Under the pieces are notes generated by a model. The model ran no database searches. It was not told the origin of the DNA and saw only the letters and a program-made list of their open reading frames with translations. A program made the translations under genes and the position numbers. This document shows positions 32,551-40,957 of a stretch of 64,000 bases of DNA, in pieces. The stretch covers positions 682,001 to 746,000 of the forward strand of contig NC_009464.1 of the NCBI RefSeq assembly GCF_000063445.1. The letters run 5' to 3'. Source of the DNA: Methanocella arvoryzae MRE50 (GTDB lineage Archaea > Halobacteriota > Methanocellia > Methanocellales > Methanocellaceae). Every line of letters starts with the position of its first letter. The first letter of the stretch is position 1.

Positions 32551-33444
32551 ATGATAGCAGGGATGGCGGCGGACGAGCTTAAGGCCTGCCTGAAGGCGGG
32601 CGAGATCGTCAGATCGCTCAAATGCAGTGCGACTGCAAAAATCAGGGCGGGCGCCAGGCTGATCGACCTCGCCACCTTCGTGGAAGAGGAGACTGTCAGG
32701 ATGGGCGGAAGGCCCGCGTTCCCTTGCAACATTTCAGTTAACGCCATCGCCTCCCACTACACGCCTTCCCCCGGGTGTTCCAGAACACTGGAGAACGGTG
32801 ATGTCGTGAAGATAGATCTGGGCGCAATCGTGGATGGGTATATTGCGGATTCCGCCTTTACCGCAGAAGTGGGGACGTCCGCGCATAGAGATCTGATCGA
32901 CTCCACAAATTCGGCGCTGTCCGCGGCGATCGAAATAGTGCGCCCTGGCGTGACCACTTCAGAAATCGGCAGGGCGATTAATGCAGTCGCCTCCTCCCGC
33001 GGGCTCAGAGTACTGAGGGACCTGTACGGCCATAACATGAGCCGAAACTGCCTGCACGGAGGCCTGACCATTCCGAACTACGACGACGGCTCCGCCCGAA
33101 AGATCAGAGAAGGCGACATCCTGGCGATCGAGCCGTTCCTGACTCCGGGCAGCGGGGAGATTTCGAGGAACCCGGGAGGCAACATCTTCCAGGCAATCCG
33201 CCGGGACGCCTTTTACGCAACGGGAGCCGAAGAGAAAGAGTTGCTGCGCCGTCTCAACCGGGACTATGGGGGCTTTCCGTTTACATCTCGATGGCTGGGA
33301 GCAGAAACAGGTGCACTGCAGGGGCTGATCAGGTCGGCAGCAGTAAGAGAGTACCCCCTGCTGATCGAGAAGGACGGCGAGCCGGTGGCGCAGGCTGAAC
33401 ATACGCTGATCGTCACCCGGGACGGCTGTAAGATCATTACTTGA
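32551..33444 (+). CDS. map: Methionine aminopeptidase, type II
   Basis: 297 residues. Metal ligands are all present: Asp in VVKIDLGA, Asp in YIADSAFT, His in NCLHGGLTIP, Glu in AIEPFLTP and Glu in AQAEHTLIV. A helical insert (about 195-250) between the last two identifies type II, the archaeal/eukaryotic form. It removes initiator Met. GGAGTG precedes the ATG, 10 bases after the Sua5 stop. Followed by a nucleotidyltransferase 18 bases downstream, so Sua5-map-nucleotidyltransferase form a likely operon. Confidence 0.92.
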   Translation: MIAGMAADELKACLKAGEIVRSLKCSATAKIRAGARLIDLATFVEEETVRMGGRPAFPCNISVNAIASHYTPSPGCSRTLENGDVVKIDLGAIVDGYIADSAFTAEVGTSAHRDLIDSTNSALSAAIEIVRPGVTTSEIGRAINAVASSRGLRVLRDLYGHNMSRNCLHGGLTIPNYDDGSARKIREGDILAIEPFLTPGSGEISRNPGGNIFQAIRRDAFYATGAEEKELLRRLNRDYGGFPFTSRWLGAETGALQGLIRSAAVREYPLLIEKDGEPVAQAEHTLIVTRDGCKIIT

Positions 33445-33462
33445 ACATCAGATGGTGAAGAG

Positions 33463-34389
33463 ATGAGGCCAAGGTTAAGAGATTTCATCGAGACTAAGGA
33501 AGGCTGGATATTTTCAGTTGTCGACTACCATAACGAAGATGGCGTTCACTGCCTGCTCCGGTATCTTCCGGGACGCCCGGACGGCGAGAGGGAGCGGAAC
33601 GGCGTTCGCTACAAGAAAATGGGCTTCGACGAAGCCTACGAGTTCATCCGGAAAGAAAAGCCGGAGTGGATCAAAGGCGTCATGGTGGTGCCGTACGAGC
33701 ACGTCTACAAGCTATATCAGCCTCACGAAGGCCTGCTGAGCATAGTTGCCACCGATTCGAGGGTGAAGAAGATGGTCGAGGCCCTTTCCGCAGTGGAGTT
33801 CTGCGATATGGGCATTACCGGGTCAAAGCTGGTCGGCCTCGGGGCGGAAACCTCTGATGTAGACTTTATTGTTTACGGTAACAGCTGGTACAAGGCGAGG
33901 GATGAGCTGCAGAAAGCCATCGCCGAAGGCCGCATCGAAGGTATCGACGAGGCGGGATGGAAGAAGATCTACGCCAAGCGCAAGCCTGAGCTGACCTTTG
34001 AAGAGTTCTACCTGCACGAGCGGAGAAAAGGAAACCGGTGCCTGCTAGACGGCGCGCTTACGGATCTGCTGTACGTCAGGGACTACGATCAGATAGGTCC
34101 GGCACTGCCGGTCGGCAAAGACCTGGGCATGAGGACTATTACGGCAACTGTGACGGATGACGAGTTCGCATACGATAGCCCCGCCATCTACAAAGTAGAC
34201 CACCCCGAGATATCAATGGTGCTCTCTTACACACACACCTATGCAGGGCAGGTCAGGAAAGGCGAAGTCTTAGAGGCCAGAGGCAGGCTGGAAGAGTCCG
34301 CCACAGGTAAAGTGCTCGTCATAGGGACTTCGAGAGAGCCGAAGGGAGAGTGGATCAAATCGCTCACACTGCTGGAGCAGTCCCGATAA
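33463..34389 (+). CDS. Nucleotidyltransferase-domain protein
   Basis: 308 residues. ITGSKLVGLGAETSDVDFIV (about 120-140) is a minimal nucleotidyltransferase G-S-x-x-x-G-x-x-x-S-D-x-D motif with the two metal Asp. It is preceded by a 110-residue domain (RDFIETKEGWIFSVVDYHNE) and followed by an alpha/beta tail that ends in a possible small OB-like fold (KVLVIGTSREPKGEWIKSL). Similar archaeal proteins are annotated only as DNA polymerase beta-like; the substrate (tRNA, protein or nucleotide) is unknown. Ribosome site GGTGA before the ATG. Confidence 0.75.
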   Translation: MRPRLRDFIETKEGWIFSVVDYHNEDGVHCLLRYLPGRPDGERERNGVRYKKMGFDEAYEFIRKEKPEWIKGVMVVPYEHVYKLYQPHEGLLSIVATDSRVKKMVEALSAVEFCDMGITGSKLVGLGAETSDVDFIVYGNSWYKARDELQKAIAEGRIEGIDEAGWKKIYAKRKPELTFEEFYLHERRKGNRCLLDGALTDLLYVRDYDQIGPALPVGKDLGMRTITATVTDDEFAYDSPAIYKVDHPEISMVLSYTHTYAGQVRKGEVLEARGRLEESATGKVLVIGTSREPKGEWIKSLTLLEQSR

Positions 34390-34420
34390 TTTTTTATTTT
34401 CGAAGCCATAAGCTAATTAT

Positions 34421-35197
34421 GTGCAATATAGTGAAAGTAAGTATATACGTGTCTCTGACATCTCTTCTTATCTAATATGCCCACGCCTGGCATACTTCAG
34501 GAATAAAGAGCCTGTGGAAGGGTTTACGGCAGAGACAGTCAGGAGCGACTTGCTCAGAGAAATTTCAATATCGCTGCATTCGGCATACTCATCGGCAGAG
34601 CCTCAAAAAGCCCTGGAACAGATATACGAAAGGGCCTGTGAGGATCTTGCCATTGTATATGGGCTGGCCGGCGAAAAGATCCGGAAGAGGAGTCCGGTCA
34701 ATATAGATCGCATCCTGGCAGGGCTGCAAGCAGAGTCTGCCCGGCTGGGCAGAGAAAAGCTATCCATGCTGCTGAAATCCGAAGCGGTCAGGCTGAGCCA
34801 TCGCTCAGATAAGCTCCGGCTATCGGGCGCTGTAGACAGGATAGTGGCAATAGACGGCCGTTTGCGGCCGGTGGTCATATCAGCTTCACAGCCCCCGGAA
34901 AACGGCATCTACGGGTCGGACCGGATCAGGCTGGCAGCGTATTCAATGCTCGTCTCAGACCGGTTCGGCTGTGAAGCAGACTCAGGGTTTGTCGAGTACA
35001 TGGGCGGCTGGTGTATCAGAGAAGCTGAAATTCGCCCGGGGGACAGGCGAGAAGCGCTGTCGGTCAGGCGACGCATTGAGGAAAGCAGGACGGCGATGCC
35101 TGACGCCCGCAGGGGCAGGTGGTGCCATAAGTGCAGCTACAAAGAAAGGTGTACCGCCCGCGTCTCGTTCCTCGACAGCCTGTTCGGGAACGGGTAG
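34421..35197 (+). CDS. Cas4-like RecB-family protein with lost catalytic motif
   Basis: 258 residues. The Fe-S cysteines of Cas4/Dna2 are kept: ISSYLICPRLAYF near the start and CHKCSYKERC near the end. The fold can be followed through LSGAVDRIVAIDG (catalytic Asp position) and PPENGIYGSDRIRLAAYSML. Where active relatives have P-V-E-Y-K, this protein has P-V-V-I-S, so both the Glu and the Lys of the PD-(D/E)XK site are missing. No CRISPR or cas gene lies nearby. It probably binds nucleic acid without cutting it. GTG start. Confidence 0.75.
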   Translation: MQYSESKYIRVSDISSYLICPRLAYFRNKEPVEGFTAETVRSDLLREISISLHSAYSSAEPQKALEQIYERACEDLAIVYGLAGEKIRKRSPVNIDRILAGLQAESARLGREKLSMLLKSEAVRLSHRSDKLRLSGAVDRIVAIDGRLRPVVISASQPPENGIYGSDRIRLAAYSMLVSDRFGCEADSGFVEYMGGWCIREAEIRPGDRREALSVRRRIEESRTAMPDARRGRWCHKCSYKERCTARVSFLDSLFGNG

Positions 35198-35287
35198 CCG
35201 GCTGGTAGTCAGGAGTTCTCACGTACTATATAGATTACTTACACAACCGATAAATAAGAACGGCCACATAAATAGAAAGTGATCGAT

Positions 35288-35761
35288 ATGGACAGCATTT
35301 TTGGCTGGTTAATGCTAATCGTAGGTGCTCTACTATTAGTAGTAGAGGCGCTGACCCCCGGCTTTTTCGTGGCGGTGCCCGCCACGATTTTGATAGTGAT
35401 GGGGCTGCTGGTTGTGCTGGCACCCGGACTGCTGACGTTCCCGTGGGGCCTGATCATCTTTGCCTTAGTGACTATTGTGGTGAGCATAGCAACCATCCTC
35501 TTCTACAGGAGGCTGGCGCCGGGCCATAAGCCGATCGTCACCGGCGAAGACTCGCTCGCCGGCAAAACAGGCGAGGTCATCAGGGATGTAGTTCCCGGAA
35601 GCATCGACGGCAAAGTGAAAGTGGATGAGCAGATCTGGAGCGCCACGTCAGCCGAAAAGATCGAGGCCGGGCAGCGGGTGAGAGTCATTCGCGCCGAAGG
35701 CGTACATATCATCGTCTGTAGACTAACCGACGTTACGGAGGGAGGAGAATGCAAGAAATAA
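35288..35761 (+). CDS. NfeD-like membrane protein
   Basis: 157 residues. Three membrane helices (about 3-28, 32-50, 55-75; LMLIVGALLLVVEALTPGFF) followed by an OB-fold domain (DSLAGKTGEVIRDVVPGSID, GKVKVDEQIWSATSAE, IEAGQRVRVIRAEGVHIIV). This is the short NfeD form without the protease domain. NfeD genes are almost always paired with SPFH genes, as here; the OB domain is thought to interact with the stomatin partner. The stop overlaps the SPFH gene by 13 bases. GTG 35279 is a possible alternative start. Confidence 0.88.
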   Translation: MDSIFGWLMLIVGALLLVVEALTPGFFVAVPATILIVMGLLVVLAPGLLTFPWGLIIFALVTIVVSIATILFYRRLAPGHKPIVTGEDSLAGKTGEVIRDVVPGSIDGKVKVDEQIWSATSAEKIEAGQRVRVIRAEGVHIIVCRLTDVTEGGECKK

Positions 35762-36897
35762 CTTCAATCGGCGGATCATTGCTGTGCATAGGCGTGATCA
35801 TCGTCGCAGCTATCGTGTTCGTCCTGATATCGGGTATCAGGATCATCCAGCCCTATCAGCAGGGCTTACAGATCAGGCTGGGCCAGTACATTGGCCGGCT
35901 TAACCCGGGTTTCAACTGGGTCGTGCCTCTGATCACCACTGTGATCAAGATGGACTTGAGAACGCAGGTGCTGGACATCCCGAAGCAGGAAGTCATCACC
36001 AAAGATAACTCGCCCACGAATGTGGACGCCATCATCTACATCAAGGTAATCAACCCTGAGAAAGCTTACTTTGAAGTGACCAGCTATCACATGGCGACGA
36101 TCGCCCTGGCGCAGACCACGCTCAGGAGCGTCATTGGTGATATGGAGCTTGACGAAGTCCTGTATAACAGAGACAGGATCAACGGCCGGCTCAGAGACAT
36201 CCTGGACAAGGCTACCGACCCATGGGGTGTAAAGATCGAGGCCGTGGAGATCAGGGAAGTAGATCCGATCGGCACGGTCAAGGCAGCCATGGAAGAGCAG
36301 ACCTCTGCAGAGAGGCGCAGGCGTGCGGCCATCCTGCTGGCAGACGGTAACAAGCGCTCGGCCATTCTGGAAGCCGAAGGTGCGAAGCAGGCCATGATTC
36401 TAAGGGCAGAAGGCTCCAGGCAGTCCAAGATCCTCGAAGCAGAGGGTACCAGGGTATCCCGCATCCTCGAGATGCAGGGCCAGGCCCAGGCCCTGAGGCT
36501 GATGGCGCTCGGCTCTGCGCCGCTGGACAAGAAGGCCATAACCGTGCTCTCACTGGACACGCTGGCGAAGATGTCCAACGGGCAGGCGACCAAGATCATC
36601 TTCCCGTTCGAGATCTCCAAAGTCATCGAGCAGTCCGCAAAATACCTGGGCGCCACCGAGGAGACCGTGGGCGAGCTCGGCAAGCCGACGGACGTCAACA
36701 GCCTCGTAGGCCAGCCTGACGACGTGCTGGGCAAGATCCCCAACCCGGACGAGCTAAGAGCGGAAGTGGCGACCATCGAGGATCAGCTGAAGAAAGACCT
36801 CGAAGACACGGCCACCACGGCCACCAGCCTGAAAAAGAAAATGCCGGACGCCCAGCATGATGTAGTACACCATGACGCGGGCCCTGACTTAAAATAA
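35749..36897 (+). CDS. SPFH (stomatin/prohibitin) protein, QmcA-like
   Basis: 382 residues. One N-terminal membrane helix (LLCIGVIIVAAIVFVLISGI) then the SPFH/Band 7 domain (YQQGLQIRLGQYIGRLNPGF, VITKDNSPTNVDAIIYIKVI, AQTTLRSVIGDMELDEVLY). A long helix with AEG repeats (ILEAEGAKQAMILRAEGSRQ and on) gives oligomer rings. The C-terminal 70 residues are charged and specific. Such proteins organise membrane microdomains and hold membrane proteases. Operon with NfeD; a terminator follows directly. Confidence 0.9.
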   Translation: MQEITSIGGSLLCIGVIIVAAIVFVLISGIRIIQPYQQGLQIRLGQYIGRLNPGFNWVVPLITTVIKMDLRTQVLDIPKQEVITKDNSPTNVDAIIYIKVINPEKAYFEVTSYHMATIALAQTTLRSVIGDMELDEVLYNRDRINGRLRDILDKATDPWGVKIEAVEIREVDPIGTVKAAMEEQTSAERRRRAAILLADGNKRSAILEAEGAKQAMILRAEGSRQSKILEAEGTRVSRILEMQGQAQALRLMALGSAPLDKKAITVLSLDTLAKMSNGQATKIIFPFEISKVIEQSAKYLGATEETVGELGKPTDVNSLVGQPDDVLGKIPNPDELRAEVATIEDQLKKDLEDTATTATSLKKKMPDAQHDVVHHDAGPDLK

Positions 36898-36926
36898 GGC
36901 GGCTGTTGCCGCCTTTAATTTTTTAA
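36896..36926 (+). terminator. Hairpin terminator after NfeD-SPFH
   Basis: AAGGCGGC, loop TGTT, GCCGCCTT, then TTTAATTTTTT. The stem starts inside the stop codon. Confidence 0.8.
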
Positions 36927-37002
36927 TCCGCCTGCCATCAAGAGCCCGGGCGTGTTTTTTACAAGTGACAGTTTTCTGCACACGAGGCCATGATCTATCG
37001 GC

Positions 37003-37503
37003 ATGTACGAGCGGATTTATGCGGCGGTGGATACGAGAGCGCCGGGTTTTAGTCTAAAAGACGAGAATGGCAGAGAAATTTCCCTGGACGTTTTCAGAAA
37101 GGGCAAAAAGCTGGTCCTGGCCTTTGTCAGAGGAGTAGACGACGCCCATACCGGAGAGCAGCTGGACTACCTGAAGGACGACTACGAGCGTTTCATGCTC
37201 CGCGGGGCAGATGTCCTTGCAGTATCCGATGGCAGTATCAGCGTTAACAAGGCTTTACACGACTCGCATAAGCTGCCGTTCCACATCTTAAGCGATCCCG
37301 ACTGTACGGTCATCAAAGCCTACGGCCTGTACAACCAGTACGACAAGCTCATCGGCCCGGCGGTTTTTGTGCTGAATGAAGCCGGAGTCATACTCTTCAG
37401 GTACGAGGGTAAAAATCCCTCGGACATCGTAGAGGATGAGGAGATCATCAAAGTCCTGGAAGGCGACACCCAGTCCCGGCCCGGATGGCCGGAGAAAGGT
37501 TAA
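37003..37503 (+). CDS. Peroxiredoxin-like protein without peroxidatic Cys
   Basis: 166 residues of the AhpC/TSA fold: APGFSLKDENGREISLDVFR (start), LVLAFVRGVDDAHTGEQLDY, VLAVSDGSISVNKALHDSHK, LPFHILSDPDCTVIKAYGLY and PAVFVLNEAGVILFRY. At the place where active members have a Cys (as in W-C-x-x-C or T-P-x-C-T), it has D-D-A-H-T-G. The only Cys (SDPDC) is in a region not known to be catalytic. It is thus a likely non-enzymatic relative or uses another chemistry. Genes around it give no redox context. Confidence 0.78.
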   Translation: MYERIYAAVDTRAPGFSLKDENGREISLDVFRKGKKLVLAFVRGVDDAHTGEQLDYLKDDYERFMLRGADVLAVSDGSISVNKALHDSHKLPFHILSDPDCTVIKAYGLYNQYDKLIGPAVFVLNEAGVILFRYEGKNPSDIVEDEEIIKVLEGDTQSRPGWPEKG

Positions 37504-37573
37504 GACTGCAAGCCTTAAGGCTCCGATATCAAAAAGCTTTTCATGCCACAGCCCTTATTTTCCCCTGTTTACC

Positions 37574-38128
37574 ATGCTGACGCTCGGGCTTTACAATACT
37601 TACGACCGGAACAAGGTCGTGGAAGCGCATTACAGGGGCATTGCCAGAGGCGCTCCAATCGCCTACGCTTTCGGCTTTAACCTGGCGCTGGTGGGCTTTC
37701 CCTACGATTTCGAGAAGCAGGAGCTGGTCGATTTTGTCAGGGACAATACAACGATAGGCGAATCCGGGGCGTATCTTCAGAAGCTCCACGATGAAAAGCG
37801 GCTTTACGTGATGGACATCCCTCAGAAGGGGTTTCCTGCGCAGTTCGGCTCCCTGGTCGTGACCTCCAGCCACGGGGACAAGAAAAAAGCCGTATCCTCC
37901 CGGGAAGTCGCAGACATGATGGCGAGAAACAAGCCGCTCTTTATCCTGATCGGACTGGGGCGCAAGGGGCTTCCTAAAGAGTATTTTGAGATGGCCCCGT
38001 ATCATCTTGACATTACCGATGGCAAAGGCGTTTCTTTCGAGACCTGCACAGCCATCGGGGCAATAGCTGCGCGGCTATATACGCTGGCTGAGCAGCAGAA
38101 GATGGCCGGAAGTCGGAAGGATAGATAA
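37574..38128 (+). CDS. DUF531-like protein
   Basis: 184 residues. Begins MLTLGLYNTYDRNKVVEAHY and contains APIAYAFGFNLALVGFPYDF and LFILIGLGRKGLPKEYFEMA, then YHLDITDGKGVSFETCTAIG. This fits the remembered DUF531 family of Euryarchaeota, whose role is unknown; the alternating alpha/beta pattern is compatible with a SPOUT-like or Rossmann-type fold. The longer frame to 37436 overlaps the upstream gene and is not credible. No ribosome site is seen. Confidence 0.65.
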   Translation: MLTLGLYNTYDRNKVVEAHYRGIARGAPIAYAFGFNLALVGFPYDFEKQELVDFVRDNTTIGESGAYLQKLHDEKRLYVMDIPQKGFPAQFGSLVVTSSHGDKKKAVSSREVADMMARNKPLFILIGLGRKGLPKEYFEMAPYHLDITDGKGVSFETCTAIGAIAARLYTLAEQQKMAGSRKDR

Positions 38129-38189
38129 AAGTTCCATTGCCCGGATATATGTGGATATCGTCGGCGCCGGGCCGCCTTGTATTTAGTTC

Positions 38190-38258
38190 GCAAAGGCGCA
38201 GGGGCGCAAGGGCGCAAAGTCTGATCAGAAAACCTTTGCGCCCTTGCGCCTCTGCGCC
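38190..38258. repeat. Inverted repeat of GGCGCAAG units
   Basis: The arm 38195-38219 (GGCGCAGGGGCGCAAGGGCG and on) pairs with 38234-38258 with one mismatch in 25 bases and a 14-base loop. The related sequence GCCGCCAAG-CTCGCCAAG-AGGCCAAG stands at 63947-63981. Confidence 0.75.
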
Positions 38259-38416
38259 GAAGCGACCGAAGGGTCGAACCGTGTTGATTGCGAATTAAAA
38301 CCGAGGCCTCCAGGGGCCGAGCCAGTCCAATTTTTTATGTCCCCTACTTGAAAACCCACTTTTCATAAACGAGTAATTCCTAAAACTTTTTGAAGAGTTC
38401 CTGAGCCGGGATGTTC

Positions 38417-38456
38417 GCCTTTTGAACGCCTGCGAATGCAGGCGTTCTCAAGGCGA
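38417..38456. repeat. Palindromic hairpin
   Basis: GAACGCCTGC, loop GAAT, GCAGGCGTTC (38424-38447) with outer CGCCTT and AAGGCG pairing. Related to the palindrome at 9771-9792 in the MITE-like element. Confidence 0.75.
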
Positions 38457-38473
38457 TTCCTGACAGCCGATTT

Positions 38474-38722
38474 TCCCTCTCCAATCCTCCGGCCCCTCAC
38501 CGTCCTCCTCTCAGACCTCCAGACCTCTCTGACCTCCCAGCTTGAAAAGTCTCCCGGACCTCCGGGCACTCCCCAACCATCCATTTGCCGGATATGTGTG
38601 CGCAAGCCGGACAACAGGGAGGTTTCGGAGGCGCCGGAGATCAGAGAGAACGATCTCAGGGTGAGGTCAGAGAGGTCAAGAGGTCAGAGGGGAGGATAGT
38701 GAGGAACTGGAGGCCGGGGAGG
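38474..38722. repeat. Purine-rich/pyrimidine-rich inverted repeat element, copy B
   Basis: Pyrimidine arm 38474-38578 then purine arm about 38618-38722. It shares CTCAGACCTCC, CTGACCTC, CCCAGCTTGAAAA and the CCGGGNACTCCCC block with copy A at 18364-18620. The whole gap 38129-38920 has no credible gene and is filled by three repeat types. Confidence 0.7.
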
Positions 38723-38920
38723 ATCTGAATGACGAATATCCAAAAGTTACAGTAAAATCTCCCTGAATTCACCTGTGCTGCAACCAGCATATTTGCCCAT
38801 ATCTACCAAATATTCTGTAAGTATGGCCAAATAATTTTTTAATTAGAAATTTGTAACAAAACATATAAATTCGACAGCACCCAATCTTTGATCGTGTGGG
38901 GGTACTTCACAGGTGATACC

Positions 38921-39475
38921 ATGGATTACCCCAGGGTTAACGGAAACGCGAGTCACTACAGCCAGGGGTTCGCTTTCCTCATCAAAATAGCCGCGCTGAT
39001 AGTCGCGATCTGGCTCTTAAATGTGCTATTCGTAGCCACTCATGAGGCGGGGCACGCAACACTGGCTACGCTGTTCGGAGCAAAGGTCTTCGACGTGTCC
39101 GTAAGCCCGCTGGGCATAGCTGGAGCCACGACACACACAGTGCTACCGCAGCAGTACCAGGCCGAACTGGTTCTCGCTGGAGGTGCGATCTTTACTACAG
39201 CAGCTATTATCCTGGCGTACCTGGTCAGGCTGGACATTGCTGTGTATGTGCTGTCCCTGAGAACGGTGGAGAGCCTGATCAACTATTCCCCGGGAGCAGA
39301 TATGGCCACGTTATTCAGCACCATGGGCTTCAATACGCTACTCCTCTCAGGAGTGCTAATCCTTACGATTATCCTCGTAGTAGCATCTACGTTCCATAGA
39401 CGCTACACAGCCAGCAAACCAGTCGATGCGCTGACCGGGCACAAGACCCCCGTGGACCCCACAGCCACGGCGTAA
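38921..39475 (+). CDS. M50-like membrane zinc metalloprotease
   Basis: 184 residues. A first membrane helix (FLIKIAALIVAIWLLNVLFV) ends in HEAGH (41-45), the zinc-binding site of site-2-type proteases, followed by ATLATLFGAKVFDVSVSPLG. Two or three more helices follow, with INYSPGADM as the possible second metal motif (Asp). The small size matches the M50B-like group of unknown substrate. GGTGAT stands exactly three bases before ATG 38921. Confidence 0.75.
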   Translation: MDYPRVNGNASHYSQGFAFLIKIAALIVAIWLLNVLFVATHEAGHATLATLFGAKVFDVSVSPLGIAGATTHTVLPQQYQAELVLAGGAIFTTAAIILAYLVRLDIAVYVLSLRTVESLINYSPGADMATLFSTMGFNTLLLSGVLILTIILVVASTFHRRYTASKPVDALTGHKTPVDPTATA

Positions 39476-39579
39476 GCCGGTCAGCCGCATCTTATTTTTA
39501 GCGGTAACTTTATGGGCACCGCAACTGCTATATCAAGGACTGCGCCCATATACACTGATCTTACAGGCAGTGATGATCT

Positions 39580-39987
39580 ATGCCCCGAACACGCGTGACC
39601 CGTGACACATGGACCGCTCTGGCCAGAGCTTTTCTGATAGCAGTGCTCATGGCTCTTGTCATGATGCTGATGGCTTTTGGCTTCGTGTATCTGCTAAACC
39701 CCGGGGCGTCGCTCCCGATTTCTGCGGCCGTCATGCTGCTGGCCTTCGCGCTTGCCTTTATCGCTGCCGCTGTGCTTCTTCAGCGCACCGGAGCCGGGCA
39801 GACCACTGCAATTATTGGAGGCGCAGCCATAGCCATGGGCTTTACGATCTTTGTCGTGACCCTGTGCACCGGAGTCCTTTATCTGCAGAGCGGTGCTGCC
39901 GCCGTGGAAACCGACACGATGGTGGGCGGCTTTGCGATTGCCCTGGTGGCGAGCGTGATCATCAACCAGCTGACGCTTAAGCTGTAG
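39580..39987 (+). CDS. Four-span hypothetical membrane protein
   Basis: 135 residues and four predicted helices (about 14-39, 45-66, 74-101, 112-133) with a basic N-terminus (MPRTRVTRDTW). Not recognised. It is 105 bases after the M50-like protease and may be in the same unit. CTATATCAAGG upstream (about 39528-39538) could be a promoter. Confidence 0.6.
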   Translation: MPRTRVTRDTWTALARAFLIAVLMALVMMLMAFGFVYLLNPGASLPISAAVMLLAFALAFIAAAVLLQRTGAGQTTAIIGGAAIAMGFTIFVVTLCTGVLYLQSGAAAVETDTMVGGFAIALVASVIINQLTLKL

Positions 39988-40083
39988 TTTTAGAAGCGCG
40001 GCGTGTTGCCATATTAGATATAGCAGGCAGCCCGTGACTTTTTTCGCCACGCTATTAATTCCCGTAAAGCCTCAAAGGGTATA

Positions 40084-40839
40084 ATGGACTCCTATACAGG
40101 CTTCGCGGAGCGCTTCGATCTGCTGATAGACTGGGATCGCAGGCGAAAGCGGGAAGAGACATTTTTCAGGCGGGTGCTTCCCGAAAAGGCTAAGTCCGTG
40201 CTAGACTGCCACTGCGGGACTGGCTTTCACTGCGCTATGCTCAGCGAAATGGGATATTATACAGAAGGGGTCGACTGTTCTGAGGATATGCTCAGAGTTG
40301 CGGTGAGGAACCTGGAAGCCAGAGGCCTCTCTGTCAGGCTTCACAAGGCAGATGTCAAAGAGATGCAATCTGTGCTGGACAGGAAGTTCGACTGCGTGCT
40401 CTCCATGGGCAACTCTCTTCCCCACGAGCCTACAGACGACTGCCTGCTGAAAGCCCTGGCCAGCATGAGGCAGGCGCTGGTGCCCGGCGGCATCTGCATC
40501 ATCCACATGGAGGACTATGATGCCCTCTACAAAGACCATGATCGCTTCATCCCGTCCACTTACAGGAGACACCAGAACGGCGCTGAGGCCTTCATTTTTG
40601 CCATCGACTACTTCCAGGACCAGGTGGTATTTAACATCCTCTCGATCATAGAGCGGGAAGGAAATGCAGAATTCCACGCAGACGTAGTGAAGTATAACCC
40701 GGTCTCCGTGAAAAAGATGGAGCGGCTGATACAGGAAGCGGGGTTTACAGACCTCGCCATATACTGCGATTTCAGGCTCACTCCCCATGGCATGCGGGAA
40801 TCTTACGACGTCATCTTCGTAGCATATGCGCCTGCTTAA
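40084..40839 (+). CDS. SAM-dependent methyltransferase (glycine N-methyltransferase-like group)
   Basis: 251 residues. FAERFDLLIDWDRRRKREET starts the protein; motif I is SVLDCHCGTGFHCAMLSEMG (about 38-57); then GVDCSEDMLRVA, LHKADVKEM, FDCVLSMGNSLPHE and LVPGGICIIHMEDYD. The N-terminal part and the N-S-L-P-H loop resemble glycine/sarcosine-type methyltransferases. Substrate is unknown. The C-terminal (about 150-251) strands form the usual cap. Confidence 0.78.
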   Translation: MDSYTGFAERFDLLIDWDRRRKREETFFRRVLPEKAKSVLDCHCGTGFHCAMLSEMGYYTEGVDCSEDMLRVAVRNLEARGLSVRLHKADVKEMQSVLDRKFDCVLSMGNSLPHEPTDDCLLKALASMRQALVPGGICIIHMEDYDALYKDHDRFIPSTYRRHQNGAEAFIFAIDYFQDQVVFNILSIIEREGNAEFHADVVKYNPVSVKKMERLIQEAGFTDLAIYCDFRLTPHGMRESYDVIFVAYAPA

Positions 40840-40957
40840 GATGAAATAGGTAACAGGTGGAATAGCCTGGCCCGAGTTATATATTATTTTTCGGCGTCTG
40901 CAAGCCGATCTAAAGCAAACTATTATATCTTGTGTGCGTTCTTAAGTGATAGGTAAT

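Noticed and set aside
34421-35197. Active Cas4 as part of a CRISPR system
   Set aside because: Catalytic Glu and Lys are absent and there is no array or cas neighbour.
37436-37573. N-terminal extension of the DUF531-like protein
   Set aside because: It overlaps the peroxiredoxin-like gene in another frame and has no family resemblance.
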